DNA of 16,109 bases from an uncultured Clostridia bacterium (GTDB lineage Bacteria > Bacillota > Clostridia > Oscillospirales > Ruminococcaceae), in assembly GCA_938014915.1 (NCBI GenBank), contig CALLQQ010000017.1:1-16109 (forward strand). The letters are read 5' to 3'. The position numbers were made by a program, and so were the translations under genes. Of the stretch, positions 1 through 8,148 are shown one piece after another. Each line of letters begins with the position of its first letter. The stretch's first letter is position 1. The notes beneath the pieces are model-generated. The model was not told the DNA's origin, did not search any database, and was given only the letters and a program-made list of their open reading frames with translations.

Positions 1-551
1 TCAATCTTGTTACAGGAATTCAGGATAGATATAATTTTGAAAAAGTATTGCTAATTCCAACCTATTCACCACCGCATAAAAGTCCGAATTCCCTTGTGAG
101 CGCTGAGCATCGGCTCAATATGTGCAAACTAGCTACGGAGGATTTAGCACATCTAATGCCCTGCGATATAGAGATTAAACGTAAGGGAAAAAGTTACACT
201 TTTGACACGCTAACTGCAATAAAAGAAATCTATCCTAATCATAATCTGAATTTCATTATGGGCGCAGATATGCTTTACAGTTTTACATCGTGGTATAAGT
301 ATCGTGATATTGCGGAACTAGCGACTATAATAGTTGCAGCTAGAAAAGAACATGAATATCAAAAGCTAATGGAGAAAAAACACGAGTTGAGCGAGATCGG
401 TATTAGCTGTAATGTTGAAAATATCGATGTTGTAGATATTTCTTCAACAGAAATACGGGAGCTTATTGCAAATGGAAATTATAGTGAATTGCAAAATCAT
501 GTACCGAAAAAGGTGGCAAGTTATATTATTGATAATGAACTGTATGTTTGA
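1..551 (+). CDS. nadD: Nicotinate-nucleotide adenylyltransferase, 5' end missing
   Basis: Adds AMP from ATP to nicotinate mononucleotide to make deamido-NAD, a cytoplasmic step of NAD synthesis. The frame is open from base 3 at the left edge, so the start codon and the nucleotide-binding HxGH motif lie outside; about 20 N-terminal residues are probably missing. Visible family features are the strand and loop IPTYSPPHK, then GADMLYSFTSWYKYRDI in the middle, and the C-terminal ISSTEIREL, which matches the conserved ISSTxIR adenylate-binding motif. A TTG at 48 could be taken as a start, but the residues before it (FEKVL) already align with the family, so it is internal. The stop lies 16 bases before yqeK, and nadD-yqeK is a common Firmicutes pair. 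The assignment is secure; only the start is unknown. Confidence 0.95.
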   Translation, partial: NLVTGIQDRYNFEKVLLIPTYSPPHKSPNSLVSAEHRLNMCKLATEDLAHLMPCDIEIKRKGKSYTFDTLTAIKEIYPNHNLNFIMGADMLYSFTSWYKYRDIAELATIIVAARKEHEYQKLMEKKHELSEIGISCNVENIDVVDISSTEIRELIANGNYSELQNHVPKKVASYIIDNELYV

Positions 552-567
552 AAGCGGGTGGCAGTAA

Positions 568-1146
568 ATGATTGATAGTTACAAGTCTTTGATAAAGCAG
601 GGTCTATCAAAAAAGCGATATCAACACAGTATTTATGTTGCTGATGAATGTAAGAAAATTGCCAAGAAGTATGGAGCCAATGTAAATGATGCGTATATTG
701 CAGGACTTCTACACGATGCTAAGAAAGATGTGCCGCTAGAGGAATTGAAAATGCTGGTGCTCAGTTCAAATATTGAAGTTGAGGAAGTCGAGCTTAATAG
801 CCCTCAGTTATGGCATGCCATTGCAAGCTGTCAATTTGCGAGGGACGAGTTGGGCATAAGCAACATTGACATATTGAATGCTATAAGGTATCATACAGTT
901 GCCCGTCCTAATATGTCACTATTAGAAAAAATCGTCTATCTTGGTGATATATCATCGGAAGATAGGACTTATAATGATGTTGGCAAAGTGAGGAAACTTA
1001 TATATTCTAATTTAGATTCAGCAATGTTATATGTGCTTAAATTTGTTATTACTAAGTTATTATCCCATAAAGGACAAGTTCCTTGTACGACGATACAAGC
1101 ATATAATTTTTATCTTTCTATCAGCAAATCAAAGAATCTTGCTTGA
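568..1146 (+). CDS. yqeK: YqeK-family HD-domain hydrolase (Ap4A hydrolase)
   Basis: A 192-residue HD-domain metal-dependent phosphohydrolase. YqeK proteins are known to split diadenosine tetraphosphate symmetrically to ADP. The HD ligands can be seen in order: His20 in KRYQHSIYVA, His49-Asp50 in AGLLHDAKKD, His83 in LWHAIASC, His109 in AIRYHT and Asp127 in YLGDISSEDR. Length and motif spacing are normal for the family. The ATG at 568 follows a GGGTGG ribosome binding site by about 7 bases. It sits between nadD and an LCP gene, the usual clostridial arrangement, and is probably co-transcribed with them. The sequence supports the family firmly; the substrate is carried over from characterised homologues. 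Confidence 0.93.
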   Translation: MIDSYKSLIKQGLSKKRYQHSIYVADECKKIAKKYGANVNDAYIAGLLHDAKKDVPLEELKMLVLSSNIEVEEVELNSPQLWHAIASCQFARDELGISNIDILNAIRYHTVARPNMSLLEKIVYLGDISSEDRTYNDVGKVRKLIYSNLDSAMLYVLKFVITKLLSHKGQVPCTTIQAYNFYLSISKSKNLA

Positions 1147-1183
1147 TTACATATCATACTAATTTATTAAAGGCGGAATGGAT

Positions 1184-2266
1184 ATGGCTAAAAGAACTAA
1201 GAAAAAAATGAAAAAAAGAGATCGTATAATTACAACACTTTCTATATTAGTGATGCTAATATGCATTGTCGCAGTTGGGGGCGTGTTACTCTATAATTGG
1301 CGCCCATTTAGCGAGGGGAATACAGATATAATTGACCAGCCGAGCGATATTGCGGTGCCGGGTAAATTCAAAGGGCGATATGTAAACTTCCTGCTTGTCG
1401 GTCTAGATGCAAGCGATAATTTAACTGACGTTATTATGCTGATGTGTATCGACACTAAAGATAAGTCCGCACATATATTGAATATACCGAGGGACTGTTA
1501 TGTTGGAACTGATATTAGCAAAACGGGTAAAATTAATGCGGTATACGGGAATGCCGATGCAAATCCGGAGTTAACGAAGATTAATAAGTTAATTAAAACT
1601 ATCAATGATCAATTGATGATACCAATTCACCACTATGCGACGATAACGCTTGATGGATTCAGAGATGCGGTCGATTCCGTTGGTGGAATACCGATTAATA
1701 TGCTATGGACGGTTCAGTTCTCACCCACAAAAGTTATACATGAGGGTGAGCAGATCCTAAACGGTAAACAGTCTGAGTGGCTAGTCAGATATAGAAAAGG
1801 CTATAATACTGCTGATATTGGCAGGATTCAAGCACGAAATCACTTTATGGCGGCGGCATTCAGCCATTTTAAGAGCATGAGTGCCACCGATATTGCTACA
1901 AAAGTTGTGCCATCGGTTTATGACAAAGTTACTACCAGTATGTCACTGGGGGAGATGGCGCAGTTCGCTAAAATAGCTTCGGGAATAACAATGGACAATG
2001 TATTCGTCTATACACTACCCGTTGAAAATGTATCGGGTAAAGATGCTGCGAACCCGACTAGAAATTGGACATATCCGCAATCGTTGCTATCAATACAAAA
2101 ACAACAGGCTGCCGATATGCTCAATATGCACTTCAGACCGTATAGAGATGCCATTCCAGCGGATAAGCTTGGAATTATTGAAATTAAAAATACGGGGGAT
2201 CCCTATGAGGACACTCAAGAGAGCTTTGATGCAATACTAAAGGGTGAAGGGAAGAAGCCGAGATAA
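1184..2266 (+). CDS. LytR-CpsA-Psr (LCP) family cell-wall ligase
   Basis: Membrane-anchored LCP enzyme. The family transfers polymers such as teichoic acids or capsule from undecaprenyl phosphate to peptidoglycan outside the cell. A basic N-terminus is followed by one transmembrane segment at about residues 15-38, then a linker and the LCP domain. Typical motifs are FLLVGLD, TDVIMLMCID, LNIPRDCYV with the key Arg, KINAVYG, a VGGIPI segment, and RYRKGYNTADIGRIQARN, which carries the lipid-phosphate-binding arginines. Two in-frame ATGs exist, at 1178 and 1184. The AGGCGG site at 1171-1176 is only 1 base from the first but 7 bases from the second, so 1184 (360 residues) is preferred. It lies between yqeK and rsfS, a normal clostridial position. 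Which polymer it attaches cannot be told. Confidence 0.92.
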   Translation: MAKRTKKKMKKRDRIITTLSILVMLICIVAVGGVLLYNWRPFSEGNTDIIDQPSDIAVPGKFKGRYVNFLLVGLDASDNLTDVIMLMCIDTKDKSAHILNIPRDCYVGTDISKTGKINAVYGNADANPELTKINKLIKTINDQLMIPIHHYATITLDGFRDAVDSVGGIPINMLWTVQFSPTKVIHEGEQILNGKQSEWLVRYRKGYNTADIGRIQARNHFMAAAFSHFKSMSATDIATKVVPSVYDKVTTSMSLGEMAQFAKIASGITMDNVFVYTLPVENVSGKDAANPTRNWTYPQSLLSIQKQQAADMLNMHFRPYRDAIPADKLGIIEIKNTGDPYEDTQESFDAILKGEGKKPR

Positions 2267-2287
2267 ATTTTATTTTTGGAGGAAATT

Positions 2288-2641
2288 ATGACCGATAAAA
2301 AAATTCTAAAGGACATCGTAAAAGCATTAGATTCTAAGAAAGCGCAGGAAATTAAAGTTATAGGAATTAGGGATCTAACTATCATTGCCGACTATTTTGT
2401 AATAGCGAGCGGAACGAGTTCCACTCAGGTTAAAGCCCTTGCGGATGAAACAGAATTCATTTTATCAAAAAAAGATATAACGCCAACCCGTGTCGAAGGA
2501 TACCGTGGAGCAGATTGGATTGTGCTTGATTATGGCAGTATCGTAGTCCATGTATTCCATTCCAAAACAAGAGAATTTTACTCATTGGAACGATTATGGG
2601 CTGATGGCGAACAAATCGATATTGCAGAATTCCTAGATTAA
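2288..2641 (+). CDS. rsfS: Ribosomal silencing factor RsfS
   Basis: A 117-residue RsfS/Iojap protein. It binds ribosomal protein uL14 on the large subunit and blocks joining with the small subunit when nutrients are short. Conserved segments are the DYFVIASG strand near residue 37, SSTQVKALADE, then EGYRGADWIVLDYGSIVVHVF and the C-terminal YSLERLWADG. The start is ATG 2288, six bases after a GGAGG at 2278-2282. An upstream in-frame TTG at 2276 overlaps that ribosome binding site and is rejected. Length matches bacterial homologues. It sits 21 bases after the LCP gene and 29 before leuS, as part of one transcription unit. Confidence 0.95.
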   Translation: MTDKKILKDIVKALDSKKAQEIKVIGIRDLTIIADYFVIASGTSSTQVKALADETEFILSKKDITPTRVEGYRGADWIVLDYGSIVVHVFHSKTREFYSLERLWADGEQIDIAEFLD

Positions 2642-2670
2642 CATAAGAAAGATTATTTGGAGGACATAAA

Positions 2671-5076
2671 ATGAGTTATGATTTTTTAAAGATAGAGAAG
2701 AAATGGCAGGATTACTGGGAAGAGAACAAAACTTTTGAATGCAAGAATGATTATTCTAAACCGAAATTCTATGCATTGGTAGCATTCCCATCACCATCCG
2801 GGCAAGGATTGCATATTGGGCATCCACGCCCTTATACGGCACTGGACATCGTCGCAAGAAAGCGCCGAATGCAGGGCTATAATGTGCTATTCCCAATGGG
2901 GTGGGATGCATTCGGGCTGCCAACCGAAAACTATGCTATCCAAAATAAAATTCATCCGGCAAAAGTAACAAAGGACAATGTTGAACATTTTAAACGCCAA
3001 TTAAAGAATATTGGATTATCATTCGATTGGTCCAGGGAAGTTAATACGACGGATCCGTCGTATTTTAAATGGACTCAGTGGATATTTATACAGATGTTTA
3101 AAAAAGGTCTAGCTTATAAGAAAGAAATGTCCGTCAATTGGTGCACATCTTGCAAAGTCGTTCTAGCAAATGAGGAAGTTGTTGCAGGCGAGTGTGAGCG
3201 TTGCGGCGGTGAAGTCGTTCGCAAGGTAAAAAGCCAATGGATGCTGAAAATAACTAAATATGCGGAGAGGTTAATTAACGATCTTGAAGACGTTGATTAT
3301 GCCGATAGGATAAAGGCATCACAAATTAACTGGATTGGTCGCTCAACTGGTGCAGACGTTGATTTTGACACGACGATAGGCTATAAGCTAAAAGTATATA
3401 CAACACGTCCCGATACCCTTTTTGGTGCAACTTACATGGTTATATCGCCGGAACACCCACTCATTGATGAATATTCCGACAAGCTTGAAAATTTAGATGA
3501 AATCCTCAAATATCGGGAAGATGCGATGAAGAAATCGGATTTTGAGCGGACCGAGCTTAACAAGGGTAAGACGGGCGTTGAACTCAAAGGCATCAATGCT
3601 ATAAATCCTGTAAATAATAAAGAAATACCTATATATATTTCTGATTATGTTCTAATGTCGTATGGTACAGGTGCAATAATGGCAGTACCTGCCCATGATA
3701 CCCGTGACTATGAGTTTGCTAAAGCATTCGGTCTACCAATAGTAGAAGTTGTTTCTGGTGGCGATATTAGTGAAGAAGCATTCACAGATTGTGAAACGGG
3801 CATCATTATAAATTCTGATTTCTTAAACGGATTGGCAGTAGAAAAGGCAAAAGAGAAGATTATAAATTGGCTAAAAGAAAATAAAAAAGGCGAGCCAAAA
3901 GTAAATTATAAACTTAGGGACTGGGTATTCTCACGTCAACGTTATTGGGGAGAGCCGATCCCGATAGTACACTGTGATGAATGCGGATATGTGCCAGTTG
4001 ATGAGAAGGATCTACCGTTAGAATTGCCCGACGTTGATTCTTATGAGCCAACGGACACGGGGGAATCACCCCTTGCAACGCTTGAAAGCTTTATTAACAC
4101 TACTTGCCCTAAATGCGGTGCTCCAGCTAAACGTGAAACCGATACAATGCCGCAATGGGCTGGTTCATCATGGTACTTCTTACGTTATACCGACCCACAA
4201 AACAATGAGGAATTAGCCTCTAAAGAAGCATTGAAATACTGGATGCAAGTAGATTGGTATAATGGCGGAATGGAGCACACGACACTCCATCTACTTTACT
4301 CTAGGTTCTGGCACAAATTCCTTTACGATATAGGCGTTGTAGAGGATAAGGAACCATATGCACGCCGTACAAGCCATGGCTTCATACTTGGCGAAAACGG
4401 TGAAAAAATGAGTAAATCTAGGGGTAATGTCATCAATCCTGATGATGTAATTGCAGAATACGGCGCCGATACACTCCGTTTATATGAGATGTTCATTGGC
4501 GATTTTGAGAAAACTGCTCCTTGGAGTACAGCAAGCGTCAAAGGATGCAAGCGATTCTTAGAAAGAGTATGGGGATTACAGAATATTTTAATTGATGGGG
4601 ATACCTATCGTAAGGATATTGAAACACCTATGCACAAGGCAATTAAGAAAGTAAGCGAAGATGTAGAAGTCCTAAAGTTTAATACGGCAATTGCAGCATT
4701 AATGTCGCTAATAAATGACATCTATGCAACAAAGGCGGTTAACAAGTCTGAGCTTAGAACATTCTTATCGCTGCTATATCCATTTGCACCCCACATAGCA
4801 GAAGAAATTTATGAACAATGCGGATTCAGCGGTACAGTCGATCAACAGACTTGGCCAGAATTCGATGAAGCGAAATGCGTTGAGAATACTATCGAAATTG
4901 CAATTCAAGTTAATGGCAGGGTACGCAGTAGAATTAATGTAAGCGCTGATATTGATAAAGATGGCGCTTTAGAATTGGCAAAAAGTGATGAAAAGATAGC
5001 TAATGAGATAGCAGGAAAAAATGTAATAAAAGAAATCTATGTTCCGGGTAAGTTAATAAACATTGTCGCAAAATAA
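2671..5076 (+). CDS. leuS: Leucyl-tRNA synthetase
   Basis: Class I synthetase that charges tRNA-Leu, 801 residues, the usual bacterial size. The HIGH motif is present exactly at residues 48-51 and KMSKS at 579-583. A zinc-ribbon-like cysteine set (CTSC and CERC) lies near residues 154-174, and a second CxxC pair set lies around 440-490. The editing (CP1) domain includes YTTRPDTLFGATYMV and the GTGAIMAVPAHD segment that holds the editing-site Asp. The C-terminal anticodon and tRNA-binding parts end normally with VNGRVRSRINV. ATG 2671 is preceded by TTTGGAGGA at a good distance. No T-box leader is visible before the gene; it seems to be read through from rsfS. No oddities were noticed. Confidence 0.98.
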   Translation: MSYDFLKIEKKWQDYWEENKTFECKNDYSKPKFYALVAFPSPSGQGLHIGHPRPYTALDIVARKRRMQGYNVLFPMGWDAFGLPTENYAIQNKIHPAKVTKDNVEHFKRQLKNIGLSFDWSREVNTTDPSYFKWTQWIFIQMFKKGLAYKKEMSVNWCTSCKVVLANEEVVAGECERCGGEVVRKVKSQWMLKITKYAERLINDLEDVDYADRIKASQINWIGRSTGADVDFDTTIGYKLKVYTTRPDTLFGATYMVISPEHPLIDEYSDKLENLDEILKYREDAMKKSDFERTELNKGKTGVELKGINAINPVNNKEIPIYISDYVLMSYGTGAIMAVPAHDTRDYEFAKAFGLPIVEVVSGGDISEEAFTDCETGIIINSDFLNGLAVEKAKEKIINWLKENKKGEPKVNYKLRDWVFSRQRYWGEPIPIVHCDECGYVPVDEKDLPLELPDVDSYEPTDTGESPLATLESFINTTCPKCGAPAKRETDTMPQWAGSSWYFLRYTDPQNNEELASKEALKYWMQVDWYNGGMEHTTLHLLYSRFWHKFLYDIGVVEDKEPYARRTSHGFILGENGEKMSKSRGNVINPDDVIAEYGADTLRLYEMFIGDFEKTAPWSTASVKGCKRFLERVWGLQNILIDGDTYRKDIETPMHKAIKKVSEDVEVLKFNTAIAALMSLINDIYATKAVNKSELRTFLSLLYPFAPHIAEEIYEQCGFSGTVDQQTWPEFDEAKCVENTIEIAIQVNGRVRSRINVSADIDKDGALELAKSDEKIANEIAGKNVIKEIYVPGKLINIVAK

Positions 5077-5104
5077 GCTTATTAATTTAATTTCTTTATT
5101 ACTC

Positions 5105-5134
5105 TTGACATAGCTTGTGTATTTATAGTATAAT
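5105..5134 (+). promoter_or_regulatory. Sigma-70/SigA promoter of rpsU
   Basis: A perfect -35 box TTGACA (5105-5110) and a perfect -10 box TATAAT (5129-5134) are separated by 18 bases. Transcription should begin near 5141, leaving a leader of about 50 bases before rpsU. It is the strongest promoter in the window by consensus, as expected for a ribosomal protein gene. Confidence 0.85.
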
Positions 5135-5161
5135 AATTATAGCAATATATATTGTAACCTC

Positions 5162-5174
5162 TGCCAAGCTGGCA
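5162..5174 (+). promoter_or_regulatory. Small inverted repeat in the rpsU leader
   Basis: TGCCAAGCTGGCA can fold into a 5-bp stem with a 3-base loop. It ends two bases before the AGGGAGGG ribosome binding site (about 5176-5183). It is well placed to affect ribosome loading, but there is no direct evidence that it does so. Confidence 0.4.
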
Positions 5175-5189
5175 AAGGGAGGGAATTAC

Positions 5190-5366
5190 ATGGCTGAAAT
5201 TCGTCTAGGAAAAAACGAATCTTTGGACGCTGCTCTTAAACGTTTTAAGAGATCTTGCGCTAGGGATGGCGTTATTGCTGAGGTGCGCAAAAGAGAGCAC
5301 TACGAAAAGCCTTCGGTTAAGCGTAAAAAGAAATCCGAGGCTGCACGCAAGCGAAAGTTCAAGTAA
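5190..5366 (+). CDS. rpsU: 30S ribosomal protein bS21
   Basis: A 58-residue, strongly basic protein that binds the 30S platform near the 3' end of 16S rRNA. The N-terminal segment AEIRLGKNESLDAALKRFKR and the Lys/Arg-rich tail ending in AARKRKFK are diagnostic of bS21. The start is ATG 5190, seven bases after a very strong GGGAGGG site; the frame stays open upstream but that part lies in the promoter and leader. It has its own promoter and terminator, so it can be expressed separately from leuS and yqeG. Length is normal for Firmicutes. Confidence 0.97.
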   Translation: MAEIRLGKNESLDAALKRFKRSCARDGVIAEVRKREHYEKPSVKRKKKSEAARKRKFK

Positions 5367-5396
5367 CTTGTGCAGTTTATGGTAAAGTAAACGATG

Positions 5397-5422
5397 AAAG
5401 CGAGCATTTTGCTCGCTTTTTC
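5397..5422 (+). terminator. Intrinsic terminator after rpsU
   Basis: AAAGCGAGC (5397-5405) pairs with GCTCGCTTT (5411-5419) around a 5-base ATTTT loop, followed by a T run to 5421. The A run before the stem could let it work from the opposite strand too. It starts about 30 bases after the rpsU stop. Confidence 0.88.
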
Positions 5423-5443
5423 ATTGTATAGGGAGAAATGATT

Positions 5444-5920
5444 ATGTTATTTAAACCAACTTTAAAGTTAAAATCCGTGCTAGAAATAGATGAAGCTCTA
5501 TTAACAAAGCACGGTATAAAAGGATTAATACTTGATTTAGATAACACTTTATCCATGCATGGCAATGAAAGCCCTGAAGAAGGTGTGCTTGATTGGCTTG
5601 CAAAAATGAAGAAACTTGATCTAAAGCTAGTAATCGTATCAAATAATACCCGCAAAAGGGTTGAGCCATTGGCTAAAATCTTAGATTTGCCGTTCTATCA
5701 TCGTGGGCTTAAACCTCTTACAATTGCTTTTACAAGAGTGCAAAAAGAATTCAATATACCGAAAAAGCAAATTGCCGTAGTCGGCGATCAGCTATTCACC
5801 GATGTTCTAGGCGGCAATATAAAAGGAATGCAAACAATATTAGTCGAGCCTTTTGAAATCGAAAAGGGGTATTTTTTCTTATTTAAACGCAAGGTTGAAG
5901 ACCTACTCAAAGGCAAATAA
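5444..5920 (+). CDS. yqeG: YqeG family HAD-IIIA phosphatase
   Basis: A 158-residue haloacid dehalogenase-type phosphatase of subfamily IIIA. The nucleophile motif is ILDLDNTLS, with Asp31 and Asp33. VIVSNNT serves as motif II, and the C-terminal acidic motif is VVGDQLFTDVLGGN, preceded by the Lys in the RGLKPL segment. Members include the YqeG group; the natural substrate is not settled, and homology to phosphatidylglycerophosphatases has been noted for the wider family. In-frame ATGs lie at 5438 and 5444; the GGGAG at 5431-5435 is 8 bases from the second and only 2 from the first, so 5444 is chosen. No clear promoter lies between the rpsU terminator and this gene, so expression probably depends on readthrough. 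Confidence 0.9.
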   Translation: MLFKPTLKLKSVLEIDEALLTKHGIKGLILDLDNTLSMHGNESPEEGVLDWLAKMKKLDLKLVIVSNNTRKRVEPLAKILDLPFYHRGLKPLTIAFTRVQKEFNIPKKQIAVVGDQLFTDVLGGNIKGMQTILVEPFEIEKGYFFLFKRKVEDLLKGK

Positions 5921-5953
5921 AACCAAATACTATTATTGGGGGAGTGTTAATCA

Positions 5954-6388
5954 ATGAAAAAGCAAGTTTTAGTTATTCAAGGACCAAATTTAAACCTCCT
6001 TGGCGAACGGGAAACTGGTATTTATGGTAAAGAGAGTTTTGAAGATATAAACAGTCAAATTCATGATTGTGCCTGTGAGCTTGGCTTTGATTGCGATATA
6101 TTCCAATCAAATCATGAAGGTGATATTATAGATAAAATCCAGCAGGTTCGCCATAATTGCGATGGAATTGTCATTAATTTAGGGGCGTTAACGCATTATA
6201 GCTATGCCGTTAGAGATGCTATTTCTTCTATCATGATCCCATGTATTGAAGTGCATTGTTCGAATATTTATAGCCGTGAAGATTTTCGCGCAAAGTCCGT
6301 TATTGCGCCCGTGTGTGCAGGTCAAATTGCCGGATTCGGCAAACATAGCTACTTCTTAGCGCTTCACGGACTTGCACAGATGGTGTAG
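5954..6388 (+). CDS. aroQ: Type II 3-dehydroquinate dehydratase
   Basis: Catalyses the third step of the shikimate pathway, dehydroquinate to 3-dehydroshikimate, as a dodecamer. At 144 residues it has normal length. Active-site residues fall at the expected places: GPNLNLLGERE with Arg19, the catalytic Tyr24 in IYG, Asn75, His81 in THYS, the catalytic His101 in EVHCSN, and the FRAKS segment. One departure is Leu76, where the family usually has Pro in the NPGA motif. ATG 5954 follows a GGGGGAG site. The gene follows yqeG by 33 bases and precedes the peptidase by 2 bases, so the three look co-transcribed. Confidence 0.96.
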   Translation: MKKQVLVIQGPNLNLLGERETGIYGKESFEDINSQIHDCACELGFDCDIFQSNHEGDIIDKIQQVRHNCDGIVINLGALTHYSYAVRDAISSIMIPCIEVHCSNIYSREDFRAKSVIAPVCAGQIAGFGKHSYFLALHGLAQMV

Positions 6389-6390
6389 AT

Positions 6391-7452
6391 ATGAAAATCA
6401 ATAATCTTATGACAAACATTGGGGATAATGTTGATGCAGCACTAATCACAAACGATATAAGTAGAAGATACCTCACTGGAATGAAATCTTCTGCGGGATT
6501 AGTGCTAGTAACAAGGGAAGAATCATACCTGCTCATCGATTTCCGTTATTATGAAACCGCACGCAGGGAAGTTAACGATTTTGAAGTTATAATGCTCACA
6601 GATGCAACAAAACAACTTAATGACTTGATACATAAACATGATGTAAAATGCATAGCTATTGAAGGGCAGAATATGTCCGTAAGCGAGCTTTCATTGTATC
6701 AAGAAAGATTCCCAAGTATTGTATTCGAATCCGATAAGCTAAGCAAGGCGCTTATGAAAATGCGCAGCATTAAAACGGATGAGGAAATAGCGAAAATAGA
6801 AAAAGCGCAGAGAATCGCAGAAAGAGCATTCTCACATATCCTTGATTATATTCGTGTGGGAATTACAGAAAAAGACGTCGCTCTTGAACTTGATTATTTT
6901 ATGCTTAGGAATGGGGCGCACGCTCTATCTTTTGACACGATAGCTGTCAGCGGTGGGAATGGTTCCTCGCCGCACGGTGTCCCGACTGATAAGAATTTAT
7001 CTAGTGGCGAACTCCTCACGATGGACTTCGGTGCCGTTGTCGATGGTTATCATAGCGATATGACAAGAACAATTGCCATTGGAGAAATTCCACAAAAGGC
7101 CGAAGAAGCATATTATACTGTATTAGATGCACAAAATAAAGCGATACAGAATGCCTTTGCAGGATTAACGGGTAGAGAGCTTGACAAAATCGCAAGGGAT
7201 CACATAGAATCCAAAGGATACGGGAGTTACTTCGGGCATGCATTAGGTCACGGTGTAGGCATGGAAATACATGAAGAGCCTAGAGTTTCACCAAAAAGCC
7301 AAACAAAACTTTGTGAAAACATGATAATTACGGTTGAGCCGGGCATATATATAAGTAGGGAATTCGGCATTAGGATAGAAGATATGATAGTCATTGGAAA
7401 AGATTCTAACATAAATCTGACTAATAGCCCTAAAAATTTGATTAAAGTTTGA
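6391..7452 (+). CDS. pepP: M24 family Xaa-Pro aminopeptidase
   Basis: Cytoplasmic metallopeptidase that removes an N-terminal residue followed by proline. At 353 residues it has an N-terminal creatinase-like domain (about 1-125) and a C-terminal pita-bread domain. All five metal ligands are visible: Asp212 in TMDFGAVVDGY, Asp223 in HSDMTRT, His287 in GHGVGMEIHEEP, Glu316 in TVEPGIY and Glu330 in RIEDM. The start ATG lies 2 bases after the aroQ stop and lacks a clear ribosome binding site, which suggests coupled translation. Neighbouring aroQ-pepP-efp is a familiar Firmicutes order. The symbol pepP is used in the broad sense; the exact cleavage preference is inferred. Confidence 0.93.
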   Translation: MKINNLMTNIGDNVDAALITNDISRRYLTGMKSSAGLVLVTREESYLLIDFRYYETARREVNDFEVIMLTDATKQLNDLIHKHDVKCIAIEGQNMSVSELSLYQERFPSIVFESDKLSKALMKMRSIKTDEEIAKIEKAQRIAERAFSHILDYIRVGITEKDVALELDYFMLRNGAHALSFDTIAVSGGNGSSPHGVPTDKNLSSGELLTMDFGAVVDGYHSDMTRTIAIGEIPQKAEEAYYTVLDAQNKAIQNAFAGLTGRELDKIARDHIESKGYGSYFGHALGHGVGMEIHEEPRVSPKSQTKLCENMIITVEPGIYISREFGIRIEDMIVIGKDSNINLTNSPKNLIKV

Positions 7453-7460
7453 AAAACCCC

Positions 7461-7489
7461 TTGCAATAATATGAAATTTAGGATAGAAT
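7461..7489 (+). promoter_or_regulatory. Probable SigA promoter of efp
   Basis: The -35 box TTGCAA (7461-7466) and -10 box TAGAAT (7484-7489) are separated by 17 bases. Each has one mismatch to consensus. It begins 8 bases after the peptidase stop, so efp can be transcribed both from here and by readthrough. Confidence 0.7.
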
Positions 7490-7539
7490 AAAAATACAAG
7501 CTAATATTGACAGATTATTTAAGCTATATGGAGGTAAAT

Positions 7540-8097
7540 ATGATTTCAGCAGGTGATTTTAGAAACGGCATAACCTTTGAAATGGAAGGTAATGTTCTCC
7601 AGATTGTGGAGTTTCAACATGTCAAACCGGGGAAAGGTGCGGCATTTGTTAGAACTAAGGTTAGAAATGTTATTACCGGTGTTATTCTTGAAAAAACTTT
7701 CAATCCTTCTGATAAATTCCCATCAGCATATATCGAAAGGCGTGAAATGCAATATCTATATAATGAGGGCGATTTATATTATTTCATGGACAATGAAACG
7801 TATGAACAAATCCCCGTAGATAAATCACAACTTGATGATAACTTTAAGTTTGTTCTAGAAAATATGGAAGTTAAGATATTGTCTTATAAAGGTAATGTGT
7901 TCGGTGTAGAACCGCCTAACTTCGTCGAACTAGAAGTAACACAAACTGACCCTGGCTTTAAGGGTGATACAGCTACAAGCGCAAATAAACCAGCAATTCT
8001 TGAAACTGGCGCCGAAATCCGTGTGCCGTTATTCATCGATACAGGCGACAGAATAAGAATTGACACGAGAACAGGGGAATACATGGAACGTGCATAA
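7540..8097 (+). CDS. efp: Elongation factor P
   Basis: Relieves ribosomes stalled at proline stretches by binding between the P and E sites. At 185 residues it has the three beta-barrel domains of the family. The N-terminus MISAGDFRNG is diagnostic. The tip loop is VKPGKGAAF with the conserved Lys32, the site modified in many bacteria. The C-terminal signature lies in GAEIRVPLFIDTGDRIRIDTRTGEY. The frame is open upstream to a TTG at 7507, but ATG 7540, six bases after a GGAGG, is clearly the start. No gene for a Lys32-modifying enzyme is present in the window. Confidence 0.98.
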   Translation: MISAGDFRNGITFEMEGNVLQIVEFQHVKPGKGAAFVRTKVRNVITGVILEKTFNPSDKFPSAYIERREMQYLYNEGDLYYFMDNETYEQIPVDKSQLDDNFKFVLENMEVKILSYKGNVFGVEPPNFVELEVTQTDPGFKGDTATSANKPAILETGAEIRVPLFIDTGDRIRIDTRTGEYMERA

Positions 8098-8148
8098 CTG
8101 CATTGTTCTAATAAAAAAGGCTAAAAGCTGGAAAGGCAAGGTATTGCT

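Noticed and set aside
5072..5083. AATAAGCTTATT palindrome at the end of leuS as a terminator
   Set aside because: The stem is weak, A-T rich, includes the stop codon and is not followed by a T run.
7507..7531. A second TTGACA upstream of efp as a -35 box
   Set aside because: The only nearby -10-like string (TATATG) is about 13-14 bases away, too close, and it overlaps the ribosome binding site region.
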